NCBI RefSeq assembly: GCF_024345495.1
Contig: NZ_JAGQBF010000010.1
Location: forward strand, 1-64,000
Source of the DNA: Synechococcus sp. RedBA-s
GTDB lineage: Bacteria > Cyanobacteriota > Cyanobacteriia > PCC-6307 > Cyanobiaceae
Direction: 5' to 3'
Length of the DNA stretch: 64,000 bases
Shown here piece after piece: positions 43,340 through 51,786 of this stretch (positions are counted from its first letter, which is position 1; every line of letters starts with the position of its first letter). The position numbers and the translations under genes were made by a program. Below the pieces are notes generated by a model, which did not search any database, was not told the origin of the DNA, and saw nothing but the letters and a program-made list of their open reading frames with translations.

Positions 43340-45904
43340 TTACTCACTGACAGCCTTGGTACGCATCGCCGCCTCCAGACTCTTGATGTCCGCCGGGGAC
43401 AACTGGGGCCGATCAAGCTTGAGTGTGAGCTTGTTGAGCGTGCCGGTGAACTGGAACGGCGGCTGGTAATCGGCGTCGTTGACACCTGTGAGGGTGTCGG
43501 AGCCGATATCGAAGCTCTCGTCCCACTGCAGGATCATCGGCAGGGTTTTGGCCATGGTCTTGGTGGCGACCACCTTGCCGTCCACCTTGAGGGTGCCGGT
43601 ACCGGGGCCGCCGACGCCGCTGAAGTTGTTGAAGGCCAGGGTGCCCGCCCCCTTGCCGTCGTAGACGAAATTGAACTCAACCTTGTGCTTGCCGGGGGAG
43701 AGGGGCTCGGTTCCCTCCCACTTGAGGCGCTCCAGGTCCACCATGTTCCAGAGCCACACCGGCTTGCCGTTCTTCAGATAGAAGCCGTAGCCGCCGAAGC
43801 GGCCGCCCGAGGTGAGCAGCATGCCCTCGGCGCCGCCCGACGGCACCTCGATGTCGGCGCTGACGGTGTAGGAGGTGTTAAGCAGCAGGGGCGAATCGCC
43901 CTGGGGCAGCCCCACCATCGGACGGGTGTACACGAACGTGTTGCGGCCGGCGGCGATGTTCGGCCGGGGCGCCACGATCCTGGCCGCCACTGAGGCATCG
44001 AGGGGGAACACCTGATACTTCTTCGCTTCAGCGATGAAGGCCGCCTTCATCGCTTTCACCTTCTGGGGGTTCTGGGCCGCCAGGTCGGTGGTCTGGCTGA
44101 AATCGTTGTTGAGGTTGTAGAGCTCCAGGGTCTGGTTGTTGAGCGGATCCGGATTGGCCTGCCCGAAGGCTTCCCAGGGGGCCCGGTTCACCTTGGTGCT
44201 GAGGAACCAGCCCTCGTTGTAGAGCCCCCACTGGCCCATCATTTCGAAGTACTGGATCTTGTGACGCGAGGGCACCTTGGCATTCTTCGAGTCGAAGGTG
44301 TAAGCAAAGCTGGTGCCCTCGATCGGTTTCTGGGTGATGCCATCCACCACCTCGGGCGCCTTCAGACCGGCCGCCTCGAGGATCGTCGGCACCACGTCGA
44401 TCACGTGCACGAACTGCTCGCGCAGGGCGCCCTTGTCCTTGATGCGTGCCGGCCACGACACCACCATGTTCTGGTTGACGCCGCCCAGCTTGGAGGCGTT
44501 CTGCTTGAACCAGGAGAACGGGGTGTCGAAGGCCCAGCTCCAACCCGCCGACATGTGGTTGTAGGTGCGATCGGTGCCCCAGACGTCGTAGAACTTCAGC
44601 TGCACCTCGACGGGCAGATTGTTGAGGCCGTTGAAGAAGGCCACTTCGTTGGGGGTGCCCATGGGCCCGCCTTCGGCGCTGGTGCCGTTGTCGCCGTTGA
44701 TGTAGACGATCAGCGTGTTGTCGAGCTTGCCGAGATCGTCGAACTGCTGGATCACCCGGCCGATTTCATAGTCGCTGTAGGCGGCATAGGCGGCGAACAC
44801 CTCCACCTGGCGGATGAACAGTTTCTGGGCATCAGGCGTAAGTTTGTCCCAGGGGGTGATCACATCGGCGGGCCAGGGTTCGAGCTTGGCGTCTTTGGGG
44901 ATCACGCCGAGTTTCTTCTGATTCGCGAAAATTCGCTCCCTCAGTTTCTCGTAGCCATCATCAAACAGATGCATGGCATGAATTTTGTCCACCCACTCCT
45001 TGGTGGGATGGTGGGGCGCATGGGTGGCGCCGGGGGCGTACTTGATGAACAGCGGCTTGGCTGGATTGGTCTGGTGCATCCGCGTCATGTAGTCGATGGC
45101 GTCATCGGCCATGGCGGTGACCAGGTTCCAGCTGCCGGGAGCCTTGCCCTCGAAGGGATAGATCTGGGTGGTGTTGCGGAACAGGTTGGGCTGCCACTGG
45201 TTGGCATCACCGCCCACGAAGCCATAGAAATACTCGAAGCCCATGCCAACGGGCCACTGATCGAACGGCCCGCTCTGGCTGGCCTGGAAGGCCGGCACGT
45301 TGTGATCCTTGCCGAACCAGGCGGTGGAATAACCGTTGTCCTGGAGCAGGCGGCCGATGGTGGCCTTGTCGCGCTCGATGATGCTGTTGTAGCCAGGGAA
45401 GCCTGTCGACTGCTCCGAGATCACCCCGAAGCCGGCGGAGTGGTGGTTGCGGCCGGTGATCAGGGCGGCGCGGGTGGGGGAGCACAGTGCCGTGGAGAAC
45501 ATGCGGTTGTAGCGCAGCCCCGCCTTGGCGACCCGGTCCATCGCTGGTGTGGGGATCACGCCGCCGAAGGTGCTGGGCACCCCGAAACCCGCGTCGTCGG
45601 TGATGATCAGCAGCACGTTGGGCGCGCTCTGGGGGGGCGCGATCCGCGGCGCCCACCAGGGCTTCGACTGCAGGGCCCCGTCCTTGATCACACCGCCGAA
45701 GGGGGGCGCCGGGGCTGGCAGCTGGTTGCCGGGGAGCGTGGTGGTGGCGTTGGGGGCTCCCAGCGTGCCGCTGATCTTCTGGGCCAGGGCGGGCGCGAGC
45801 AGCGGGCCGCCGATCACCAGCGCCACCGCCATCAGAACGGCGGTTGAAGCCCGCCACCAGCGGCGGCGGAACCGCAGCGAAATCGAACGAAGGCTCGGCA
45901 GCAT
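43340..45904 (-). CDS. Exported arylsulfatase
   Basis: An 854-aa sulfatase with a signal peptide (TAVLMAVALVIGGPLLAPALAQ). The catalytic domain has NVLLIITDDAGFG, the formylglycine motif ALCSPTRAALITGR (Cys near 140), WFGKDHNVP and YINGDNGTS. The C-terminal beta-sandwich module is continuous (GGRFGGYGFYLKNGKPVWLWNM). It is a paralog of the sulfatase at 34974 but lacks that protein's membrane insertion. Exported sulfatases of this size release sulfate from algal or other polysaccharides or from aryl sulfates; the substrate is unknown. Confidence 0.92.
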   Translation of the reverse strand: MLPSLRSISLRFRRRWWRASTAVLMAVALVIGGPLLAPALAQKISGTLGAPNATTTLPGNQLPAPAPPFGGVIKDGALQSKPWWAPRIAPPQSAPNVLLIITDDAGFGVPSTFGGVIPTPAMDRVAKAGLRYNRMFSTALCSPTRAALITGRNHHSAGFGVISEQSTGFPGYNSIIERDKATIGRLLQDNGYSTAWFGKDHNVPAFQASQSGPFDQWPVGMGFEYFYGFVGGDANQWQPNLFRNTTQIYPFEGKAPGSWNLVTAMADDAIDYMTRMHQTNPAKPLFIKYAPGATHAPHHPTKEWVDKIHAMHLFDDGYEKLRERIFANQKKLGVIPKDAKLEPWPADVITPWDKLTPDAQKLFIRQVEVFAAYAAYSDYEIGRVIQQFDDLGKLDNTLIVYINGDNGTSAEGGPMGTPNEVAFFNGLNNLPVEVQLKFYDVWGTDRTYNHMSAGWSWAFDTPFSWFKQNASKLGGVNQNMVVSWPARIKDKGALREQFVHVIDVVPTILEAAGLKAPEVVDGITQKPIEGTSFAYTFDSKNAKVPSRHKIQYFEMMGQWGLYNEGWFLSTKVNRAPWEAFGQANPDPLNNQTLELYNLNNDFSQTTDLAAQNPQKVKAMKAAFIAEAKKYQVFPLDASVAARIVAPRPNIAAGRNTFVYTRPMVGLPQGDSPLLLNTSYTVSADIEVPSGGAEGMLLTSGGRFGGYGFYLKNGKPVWLWNMVDLERLKWEGTEPLSPGKHKVEFNFVYDGKGAGTLAFNNFSGVGGPGTGTLKVDGKVVATKTMAKTLPMILQWDESFDIGSDTLTGVNDADYQPPFQFTGTLNKLTLKLDRPQLSPADIKSLEAAMRTKAVSE

Positions 45905-45967
45905 GTGCTCAGGTGGGGCTTCGTTCAGACCCCGGGCAGGTGAAGCAACACTGTGAACGAGTCACGA

Positions 45968-45997
45968 GTGCTCGTCAGTCAAGAGCCTGACGAGCAC
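45968..45997 (-). terminator. Strong 11-bp hairpin
   Basis: GTGCTCGTCAG (45968-45978) pairs perfectly with CTGACGAGCAC (45987-45997) around an 8-nt loop. It lies 70 bp beyond the stop of the small secreted-protein gene at 46068 and before the sulfatase start, so it probably ends that upstream transcript. Confidence 0.6.
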
Positions 45998-46067
45998 GGC
46001 CATCTAGAAACAATGCGTCACGAGCTGCGATGGGGAGGATCGCGCCCAGGATCCGACCAATAGAACC

Positions 46068-46460
46068 CTAATCGTATTGATATTTGTAAGGCTTGTTGCC
46101 GTAGTAATGCTTCTTTCCCTTGTACTTGCGGTACGCAGGCACATAGGAGCGTTCATACCAGTTGTTGTCCACAAAATAGACAGGCCGGTTGCATAATTCG
46201 TAGCTTGAGCAATGGCGCGACCAGTTTCTGGCCTGCCCAGGCGGCACATTCACATACACGGGTTGAGCGCCATAAGAGTAGGCCGGCGAGCGCTCGATGA
46301 TTACAGGCTGCTGGTACAACACCACCGGACGTGGGTAGTAGTCGCTCATCTCAACCCTTCCGTAATAGCCGGGCTGGCCGAAATTGAGTGAGAAATTGAC
46401 CTGGGAGACAGCAGGAGCGATGAACAAGGCTGGCCAGACGGCGAGCCATCGAGTGTTCAT
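46068..46460 (-). CDS. Small secreted Tyr-rich protein
   Basis: A 130-aa protein with a signal peptide (LAVWPALFIAPAVSQ) and a mature part rich in Tyr, Pro and Val (YYPRPVVLYQQPVIIERSP, VYVNVPPGQARNW). It has a Cys pair around CSSYELCNRPVYFV and a basic Lys/Tyr tail. It resembles small periplasmic YXWGXW- or virulence-associated-type cell-envelope proteins of unknown role. It is single-gene, with a hairpin downstream. Confidence 0.6.
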   Translation of the reverse strand: MNTRWLAVWPALFIAPAVSQVNFSLNFGQPGYYGRVEMSDYYPRPVVLYQQPVIIERSPAYSYGAQPVYVNVPPGQARNWSRHCSSYELCNRPVYFVDNNWYERSYVPAYRKYKGKKHYYGNKPYKYQYD

Positions 46461-46593
46461 GTCATTTCTCCTGAATCAGGGCCTGAATTGGCCGTGCCGC
46501 CTAGGACGCTGACCGATTGGAGTGTACGAACGTCCCGGGGCGCGGTCTCCGTCACCAGCGCCCCAAGCGATGACCAGATGTGTTCAGGAGCCC

Positions 46594-47577
46594 CTAGGAA
46601 AGAGGTGCCACCAGGCGGAACCCGATGTGGGAGGTGCCGGTGTCGGGGCTCTGGGCCTCCCGTGCAGCAGGTCGGTAGCGGCTGCAGTAGGTGGGGGAGC
46701 ACAGGAATGAGCCGCCCTTGATCACGTGCTTGGCCACACCAGGATCGCGAGGATCGTTGCTGGAGGCTTCACTGGCGATGGCAGGGTCAGACCGTTGGGC
46801 CAGCCCCTCGTGGCCCGGGAGGTACCAGTCCGCCGTCCACTCCCAGACATTCCCGGTCATGTCAAGCAGTCCGTAGCCATTGGGAGGGAAGGAGCCCACT
46901 GGGGCGGTGCCGACAAAGCCGTCTTCGCCGTCATTGCGGCGGGGGAACTCCCCCTGCCAGGTGTTGGCCAGGCCTGGCTTCCAGGTGTTCCCCCAGCTGA
47001 ACACCTGATCCTTGAGACCCCCCCGGGCGGCGAACTCCCACTGGGCCTCGCTGGGCAGGGCCGCCCCGGCCCAGGCGGCGAAGGCCTCGGCGTCCTCGAA
47101 CGCCACCTGCACCACGGGATGCTCCTCCAGGCCAGCGATGGAGCTGGCAGGTCCCTGCGGATGACGCCAGTCAGCCCCTGGAACCCAGTTCCACCAGCTG
47201 AGTTCCTCGATCGGGCCATCCCCGGCCACGGGCCTGAACACCAGCGAACCGGGCGCGCGCTCACTGGCTTTCAGCTGCGGGAACTGCTCAACCGACAGGG
47301 GGCGCTCCGCCACCGTGCGATAGCCCGTGGCGGCCACAAAGGTGGCGAACTGCCGGTTCGTCACCTCATGGGCGGCGAGGCAGAAGGGGGAGAGGCGAAT
47401 GCCACCTGTGGCGCGTTCCTCGTCCAGCTGGCCGGCGGCGCCGATGCGGAAGCGGCCCGCGGGGATCGCCACCATGTCTACCGGACACGCCTGGGGCGCA
47501 GCAAGGGCTGGGCCCGGCTGAACCCACAGCAGGAGGAGCACCAGCAGAGCCAGCCAGATCGGAGCTGGTCGAGGCAT
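46594..47577 (-). CDS. Formylglycine-generating enzyme (sulfatase-modifying factor), exported
   Basis: A 327-aa FGE-type protein that oxidises the active-site Cys of sulfatases to formylglycine. MVAIPAGRFRIGAAG opens the domain. AHEVTNRQFATFVAATGYRTVAE, PVVQVAFEDAEAFAAWAG, LPSEAQWEFAARGG and GNVWEWTADWY are all canonical. The catalytic copper-binding Cys pair is present in GGSFLCSPTYCSRYRPAAR near residue 296, so it is a true FGE and not a plain C-type-lectin-fold protein. ATG 47577 gives a clear signal peptide (APIWLALLVLLLLWVQPGPALAA). It likely serves the exported CSPTR sulfatases nearby. Confidence 0.9.
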   Translation of the reverse strand: MPRPAPIWLALLVLLLLWVQPGPALAAPQACPVDMVAIPAGRFRIGAAGQLDEERATGGIRLSPFCLAAHEVTNRQFATFVAATGYRTVAERPLSVEQFPQLKASERAPGSLVFRPVAGDGPIEELSWWNWVPGADWRHPQGPASSIAGLEEHPVVQVAFEDAEAFAAWAGAALPSEAQWEFAARGGLKDQVFSWGNTWKPGLANTWQGEFPRRNDGEDGFVGTAPVGSFPPNGYGLLDMTGNVWEWTADWYLPGHEGLAQRSDPAIASEASSNDPRDPGVAKHVIKGGSFLCSPTYCSRYRPAAREAQSPDTGTSHIGFRLVAPLS

Positions 47578-47766
47578 CGCGCTGGGATTGCAGCAGGAGG
47601 AGTTGAAGTTAGTGGCGAATCCCGTTGATGTGCCTTCGAGAAAGGCACTATCCGCAGAACAGCAACATGGAGCTACAGCCACTCATTGTCTTGGTCCCCA
47701 TGACCAGGGCCTTCCCAAGGGGAAAAATTGGTACGGTCGATCCTCATACGTTGACGGAGCTGTTCG

Positions 47767-48819
47767 GTGCCCCCCTTGTTCTCGCGCCGCCCTAAGCATC
47801 AATTCAAGGCGGCTGGAGCGGGTCTCCTGCTTGGCGCCACCGGCTGGGTGCTGACGGCTCCCGCCGTGCGGGCGGCCGAACCAGCCCTGGAGGCGTCAAC
47901 CCCCTTGGGGCCGATCCTGACGGAGACGGCCCAGGCCGAAGCGGTTGAGCCCGGCAGCGCCCCAGGGCCCCAGCCCGAGCCGTCCCCCTGGGCCGCCACC
48001 GTGGAGCTCTACGGCTTCTTGCCGCTGCGCACCACCGGGAGCACCACCGTCAAAGGCTTCACCGCCGACCTGGATCTGGACCTTGTCCAGGTGCTCAGAC
48101 CCCTGACGGGAGCGGGCTACATCCGGGGCAGCGTCGAGTACGGCCGTCTCGGTCTCCTCACCGACATCAGCTACATCTCCACCAAAGGGGAAGAGGGAAA
48201 GCTCCAGGACATCAAGACCCGTTCCATCGAAGGCCCTCGGGGCAAGCGCAGCCTCACCCTCACTCCCGACGGCCAGCGCAACGTCGACGCCAATATTGGG
48301 AACATTCAGGGCATCTACGACCTGGCCCTGCGTTATCGCTTCGGCGACCGCGAATCGGCCGTGGCCCGCGCCGGTAGTTTCACCGTCATTCCCTATGCCG
48401 GGGTGCGGTTCGTCAACATGCAGTACGACCTGGGGGTGGATGTCCAGGGATCCGAGCGGACCTTGACCTTCAAAGGGCCGCGCTTGGAGAAGTCGCGGAC
48501 ACTGCAGGGATTGAATCTCCAAAGGCAACAATCCTTCGGCGGCACCGTGACCCAGCCCCTGCTGGGAACCCAGGCGATGGTGTTTCTCTCCCCCCGCATG
48601 AGGCTCTTCGCCCGCGCCGACGTGGGCTTCGGCGTGAGCAATGCCGATGACTACTCCTGGAACACCCAGGTGGGCCTGGGCTATGCGATCGGTAACTCCA
48701 CCCAGCTCAACCTCTCCTGGCGCTATTTGCACCTGGAAGCAAGCAATGGTCAGACCCCCGAAAACGCCTACAACATCAATCAGAATGGGGTTGAAGTGGG
48801 GGTGAAGTTCTTCTTCTGA
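47767..48819 (+). CDS. Outer-membrane beta-barrel protein
   Basis: A 350-aa protein with a signal peptide (GAGLLLGATGWVLTAPAVRAA), a Pro/Glu linker, then alternating amphipathic strands (AATVELYGFLPLRTTGS, GSVEYGRLGLLTDISYIS, VIPYAGVRFVNMQYDLGV, NTQVGLGYAIGNSTQLNLSWRYLHLEA). It ends in the C-terminal aromatic signature VGVKFFF recognised by the barrel-assembly machinery. The ligand is unknown. It diverges from the FGE gene with about 190 bp between them. Confidence 0.8.
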   Translation: MPPLFSRRPKHQFKAAGAGLLLGATGWVLTAPAVRAAEPALEASTPLGPILTETAQAEAVEPGSAPGPQPEPSPWAATVELYGFLPLRTTGSTTVKGFTADLDLDLVQVLRPLTGAGYIRGSVEYGRLGLLTDISYISTKGEEGKLQDIKTRSIEGPRGKRSLTLTPDGQRNVDANIGNIQGIYDLALRYRFGDRESAVARAGSFTVIPYAGVRFVNMQYDLGVDVQGSERTLTFKGPRLEKSRTLQGLNLQRQQSFGGTVTQPLLGTQAMVFLSPRMRLFARADVGFGVSNADDYSWNTQVGLGYAIGNSTQLNLSWRYLHLEASNGQTPENAYNINQNGVEVGVKFFF

Positions 48820-49246
48820 GCGCCAGGGGGTCCGCCAGGCCCCAGGCTTGGCCTCAGCCGGAATCAGGAGGCGGCCAGTTGGTGACCGTGGAGAGGGGGC
48901 TCTCCTCTCAAGTGGCTCGGGTCTTGTCTTGAGTCGCTCAGCACAGGCTCACGAAGGATTGTGTTGAGCCCGCGGCTCGGGCAGATACGTCCATCCCCGA
49001 CAGCGTCCGGCAGAACCAAGTCCTCCATCCGTAGATCCTGCTACAGCGATCTAGCCGCCCTGGGGCCCAGAGCCAGATTCAGCTGGTGCCAAACCGTTGA
49101 TGGCCAAGCAGCAGGGCCTGCTGGAGACGTGGCCGAAGCTCCTGCGCCTACGGGTCAAAACTGCCGAGCTCAGCATTGACGACAAGTGGATGTCACCTGA
49201 GGATGCCGAGAAGAGATAACCTCCTGACTGGCATCAAGACTCGACC
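48820..49246. other. Intergenic, with a doubtful 39-codon ORF
   Basis: About 430 bp. An ORF at 49100-49219 (MAKQQGLLETWPKLLRLRV, ending SPEDAEKR) has natural-looking amino-acid use and could be a tiny gene or the tail of a lost one. It has no clear ribosome binding site. Nothing else is recognised. Confidence 0.3.
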
Positions 49247-50980
49247 ATGGATCAGATGCAGGCCCTCTTCGCCAGCGTGTCGAACGACGGCACCACCGAC
49301 GCTGCAAGGGTTCATGCCCGCTTGAGCGAAAGCGGCATCTCTTCCGACGATTTCCGTCTACAAACCACGATCAACCGGCTGGCAGAGCTGGGTGATCGTT
49401 CCATTGATCTGGAAACCTTTGGCGCCCTGGTGGGACCCGAGCTGATGATGGTCAAACGGGCCCTGATGCGCCAGCTCATCATCCCAGACTGGGTTGATTT
49501 CTGCTGTGATATTCAGACGATCTATAACAATATCGCTGGTGACCACAGTGGCGCGAATGCCGATTACATCCCGATTTTGCGGGATGCGGATCCCGAGAAA
49601 TGGGGCGTGGCGATCTGCACGGTAGATGGCCAGCGCATGGCGATCGGCGATGTCGAGATTTACCACTCGATACAGTCCGTCTCCAAACCTCTCACCTATG
49701 CCTATGCGCTCGCCCGTGAAGGAGCGGAGTACACCCATCAGTTCGTTGGGGCCGAGCCCTCGGGGCGGCCGTTCAATGCACTTGATCTGATGCCAGACAT
49801 GCGCCCCTTCAATCCCTGTGTGAACGCCGGTGCAATCATGACCGCGGGGATCGTCGCGTCCGGGTGGCCAGACAAGAGTGCCCGGGACATCACCCAGGAG
49901 ATCATGAACCTGTGGTCAGATCTCTGCGGAGGGCTGGGCTCGGTCCACTTCAGTGAGGAGACGATGCTATCCGAGCGGGAAACAGCACACAACAACTTTG
50001 CGATCGCCTATCTGCTGCAGGGGCGGAAGGGCTTGCCGCGGGATGTCGACCTCCACAAGATGCTTGACCTCTATCTCTCCTGTTGCAGCATCGAGATGAC
50101 AGCCAAGATGCTGTCAGTGGCTGCCGCGACTCTGGCCAATGGTGGAGTGTGCCCCATTACAGGGAAAGAGGTCCTTTCCACCGATGTCGTCAAGAAAACC
50201 CTATCGGTGATGCAGGCGGCCGGGATGTACGACAACGCCGGTGTGTTCACCCTGGAGGTTGGCCTGCCTGCCAAATCCGGTGTTGCCGGCGCGGTGATGG
50301 TGGTGGTTCCCAACCTCATGGGCTTCGCGACATTTTCACCTCGACTTGACCCCTATGGCAATTCGGTGCGCGGCGTCGCGTTCTGCCGTCAGCTCGTTGA
50401 TCGCTTCACCTTTCATGTCTACGATAATCTCTCAGGAGGACACACTGGGTGCAAACGCGACCCCAGAGCCTCCCAGCACCAGCGCAAGCAACGCGACCTC
50501 TCCGATCTGAGCTGGGCGGTCTCCCACGGTGATCGCTATGCGACCAAAGTGCGCGATCTCATGCTGGCCTGCATGATCGACATCACCCTGGCGGATGGGG
50601 ACATCGAAGCATCCGAACTGGCGACTATGGCCGACACCTGTGCCGAGATCATGGGCGAGCGTCCTGACCCAGAAGATCTGCGGGCCACCGCCGCGGCGCG
50701 CCAGCACAGAAGCGAGGCCCTCGGCACGCAGGGCAAGACTCCTTTTGAAGAACTGGTCGCCCAACTGGGCGAAGAACGCTCCCAGCTGGATGACAACGGC
50801 CGCGAGATCATTCTCGAAGCTGCCTTCCGCGTGGCCTGTGCCGATGGCATGATCGAAGCTGAGGAAGACCTCAAATTGCGCGCGCTCGCCGAGGCGCTTG
50901 GAATCAGCACCGGGGTGCTGGAGCTGGAAATCGGCAGGTTTCAGCGCCAGGTTGCCAGCAGCCGGATGGCGGGCTCCTGA
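49247..50980 (+). CDS. Glutaminase fused to a C-terminal TerB-like domain
   Basis: A 577-aa protein. Residues 1-85 resemble the EF-hand-like N-terminal domain of eukaryotic-type glutaminases. Residues 95-400 are a serine-dependent glutaminase (Gln to Glu plus ammonia) with EIYHSIQSVSKPLTYAYAL (SxxK near 145-148), PFNPCVNAGAIM, ETAHNNFAIAYLL and GLPAKSGVAGAVM. Residues 435-570 form a helical TerB-like domain (LACMIDITLADGDIEASELATM, AFRVACADGMIEAEEDLKLRALAEALG) associated with tellurite-resistance and metal-linked signalling proteins. The gene stands alone. Confidence 0.88.
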   Translation: MDQMQALFASVSNDGTTDAARVHARLSESGISSDDFRLQTTINRLAELGDRSIDLETFGALVGPELMMVKRALMRQLIIPDWVDFCCDIQTIYNNIAGDHSGANADYIPILRDADPEKWGVAICTVDGQRMAIGDVEIYHSIQSVSKPLTYAYALAREGAEYTHQFVGAEPSGRPFNALDLMPDMRPFNPCVNAGAIMTAGIVASGWPDKSARDITQEIMNLWSDLCGGLGSVHFSEETMLSERETAHNNFAIAYLLQGRKGLPRDVDLHKMLDLYLSCCSIEMTAKMLSVAAATLANGGVCPITGKEVLSTDVVKKTLSVMQAAGMYDNAGVFTLEVGLPAKSGVAGAVMVVVPNLMGFATFSPRLDPYGNSVRGVAFCRQLVDRFTFHVYDNLSGGHTGCKRDPRASQHQRKQRDLSDLSWAVSHGDRYATKVRDLMLACMIDITLADGDIEASELATMADTCAEIMGERPDPEDLRATAAARQHRSEALGTQGKTPFEELVAQLGEERSQLDDNGREIILEAAFRVACADGMIEAEEDLKLRALAEALGISTGVLELEIGRFQRQVASSRMAGS

Positions 50981-51129
50981 AAGCAACGATTCCAGTTTCG
51001 TGTTCTCCCAATGACCGCAACTCAGTCACCTCGTACAGCAAATTGAGAAGGCGCTGGAACAGGGCCTAACCGACAGCAGGGTCTTTGGTCCCTCACCGAC
51101 GCGACAAGTCACTGAGTCTCTGATGCCCA

Positions 51130-51646
51130 AGGCCTACGGCTCTCTGCCAATCCCTGTGTAACGGCCCCTGCACGAACGTGTGTCGAGACAGTTCAAGGAG
51201 GAAACACCACCTGCGTGGAGGTACCTACGGCTGCTGGTGCCCTCCTGATTCTCGACTATGGGAGCGGAGCGAGGGAGCTCGGTAACACACTGATGGAAGC
51301 GAAATCCACCGCCCCACGTGGCCACATCCTGATCAGCCACCGGCACTGAGATCCTATTCAGGGAATGCTGTTCTTCGCTCCTCTGTAGGCATCAAACGGT
51401 GAGTGGGACGTGTATGGACCCAGGCCTGGGGCGCTCTCCATGCAGGAAGCTCTGACGCAGCAGAGATCACCCCCTTTCTTCCCAATCAGCCTTGACACCC
51501 TCACTTCAACGAGACGATTTCACGACCTCGTCGAAGGGGTAAACCTGATCGGTGACGTCAAGGTATCGACGCAGTTTCTGAACCATCCAGGAGCAACCCT
51601 TGGCTCTCGGATGGAGGCAGACGATAGGGTTGATGTCTACATTTGA
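51130..51646 (+). pseudogene. MBL-fold metallohydrolase remnant
   Basis: One frame reads QGGNTTCVEVPTAAGALLILDYGSG, PRGHILISHRH, stop, DPIQGMLFFAPL, stop, ASNGEWDVYGPRPGALS, FHDLVEGVNLIGDVKVSTQF and LNHPGATLGSRMEADD. It is a metallo-beta-lactamase-fold hydrolase whose HxHxDH motif has become HRH-stop-D. Two in-frame stops and the missing C-terminus show it is dead, but decay is recent enough to leave the frame readable. Confidence 0.7.
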
Positions 51647-51786
51647 GCCCCAGAGCTCCAGAGCCCCAGGGCAGAGGGGATTTCACCTCGTCTCAGGATT
51701 TCAGCCAGGAGGATCGTCGCCACCCACTGACACCCACTGATCCAGCATCCAGACCAGATGGGTTGGCAAACGGGAACGGCCGGCGC

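Noticed and set aside
44261-45847. 528-aa plus-strand ORF opposite the exported sulfatase
   Set aside because: Same reasoning: fully antisense to conserved motifs and without recognisable domains.
51055-51075. GCCTAAC box as a second attC core
   Set aside because: No matching GTTRRRY box and no inner palindrome follow within 150 bp.
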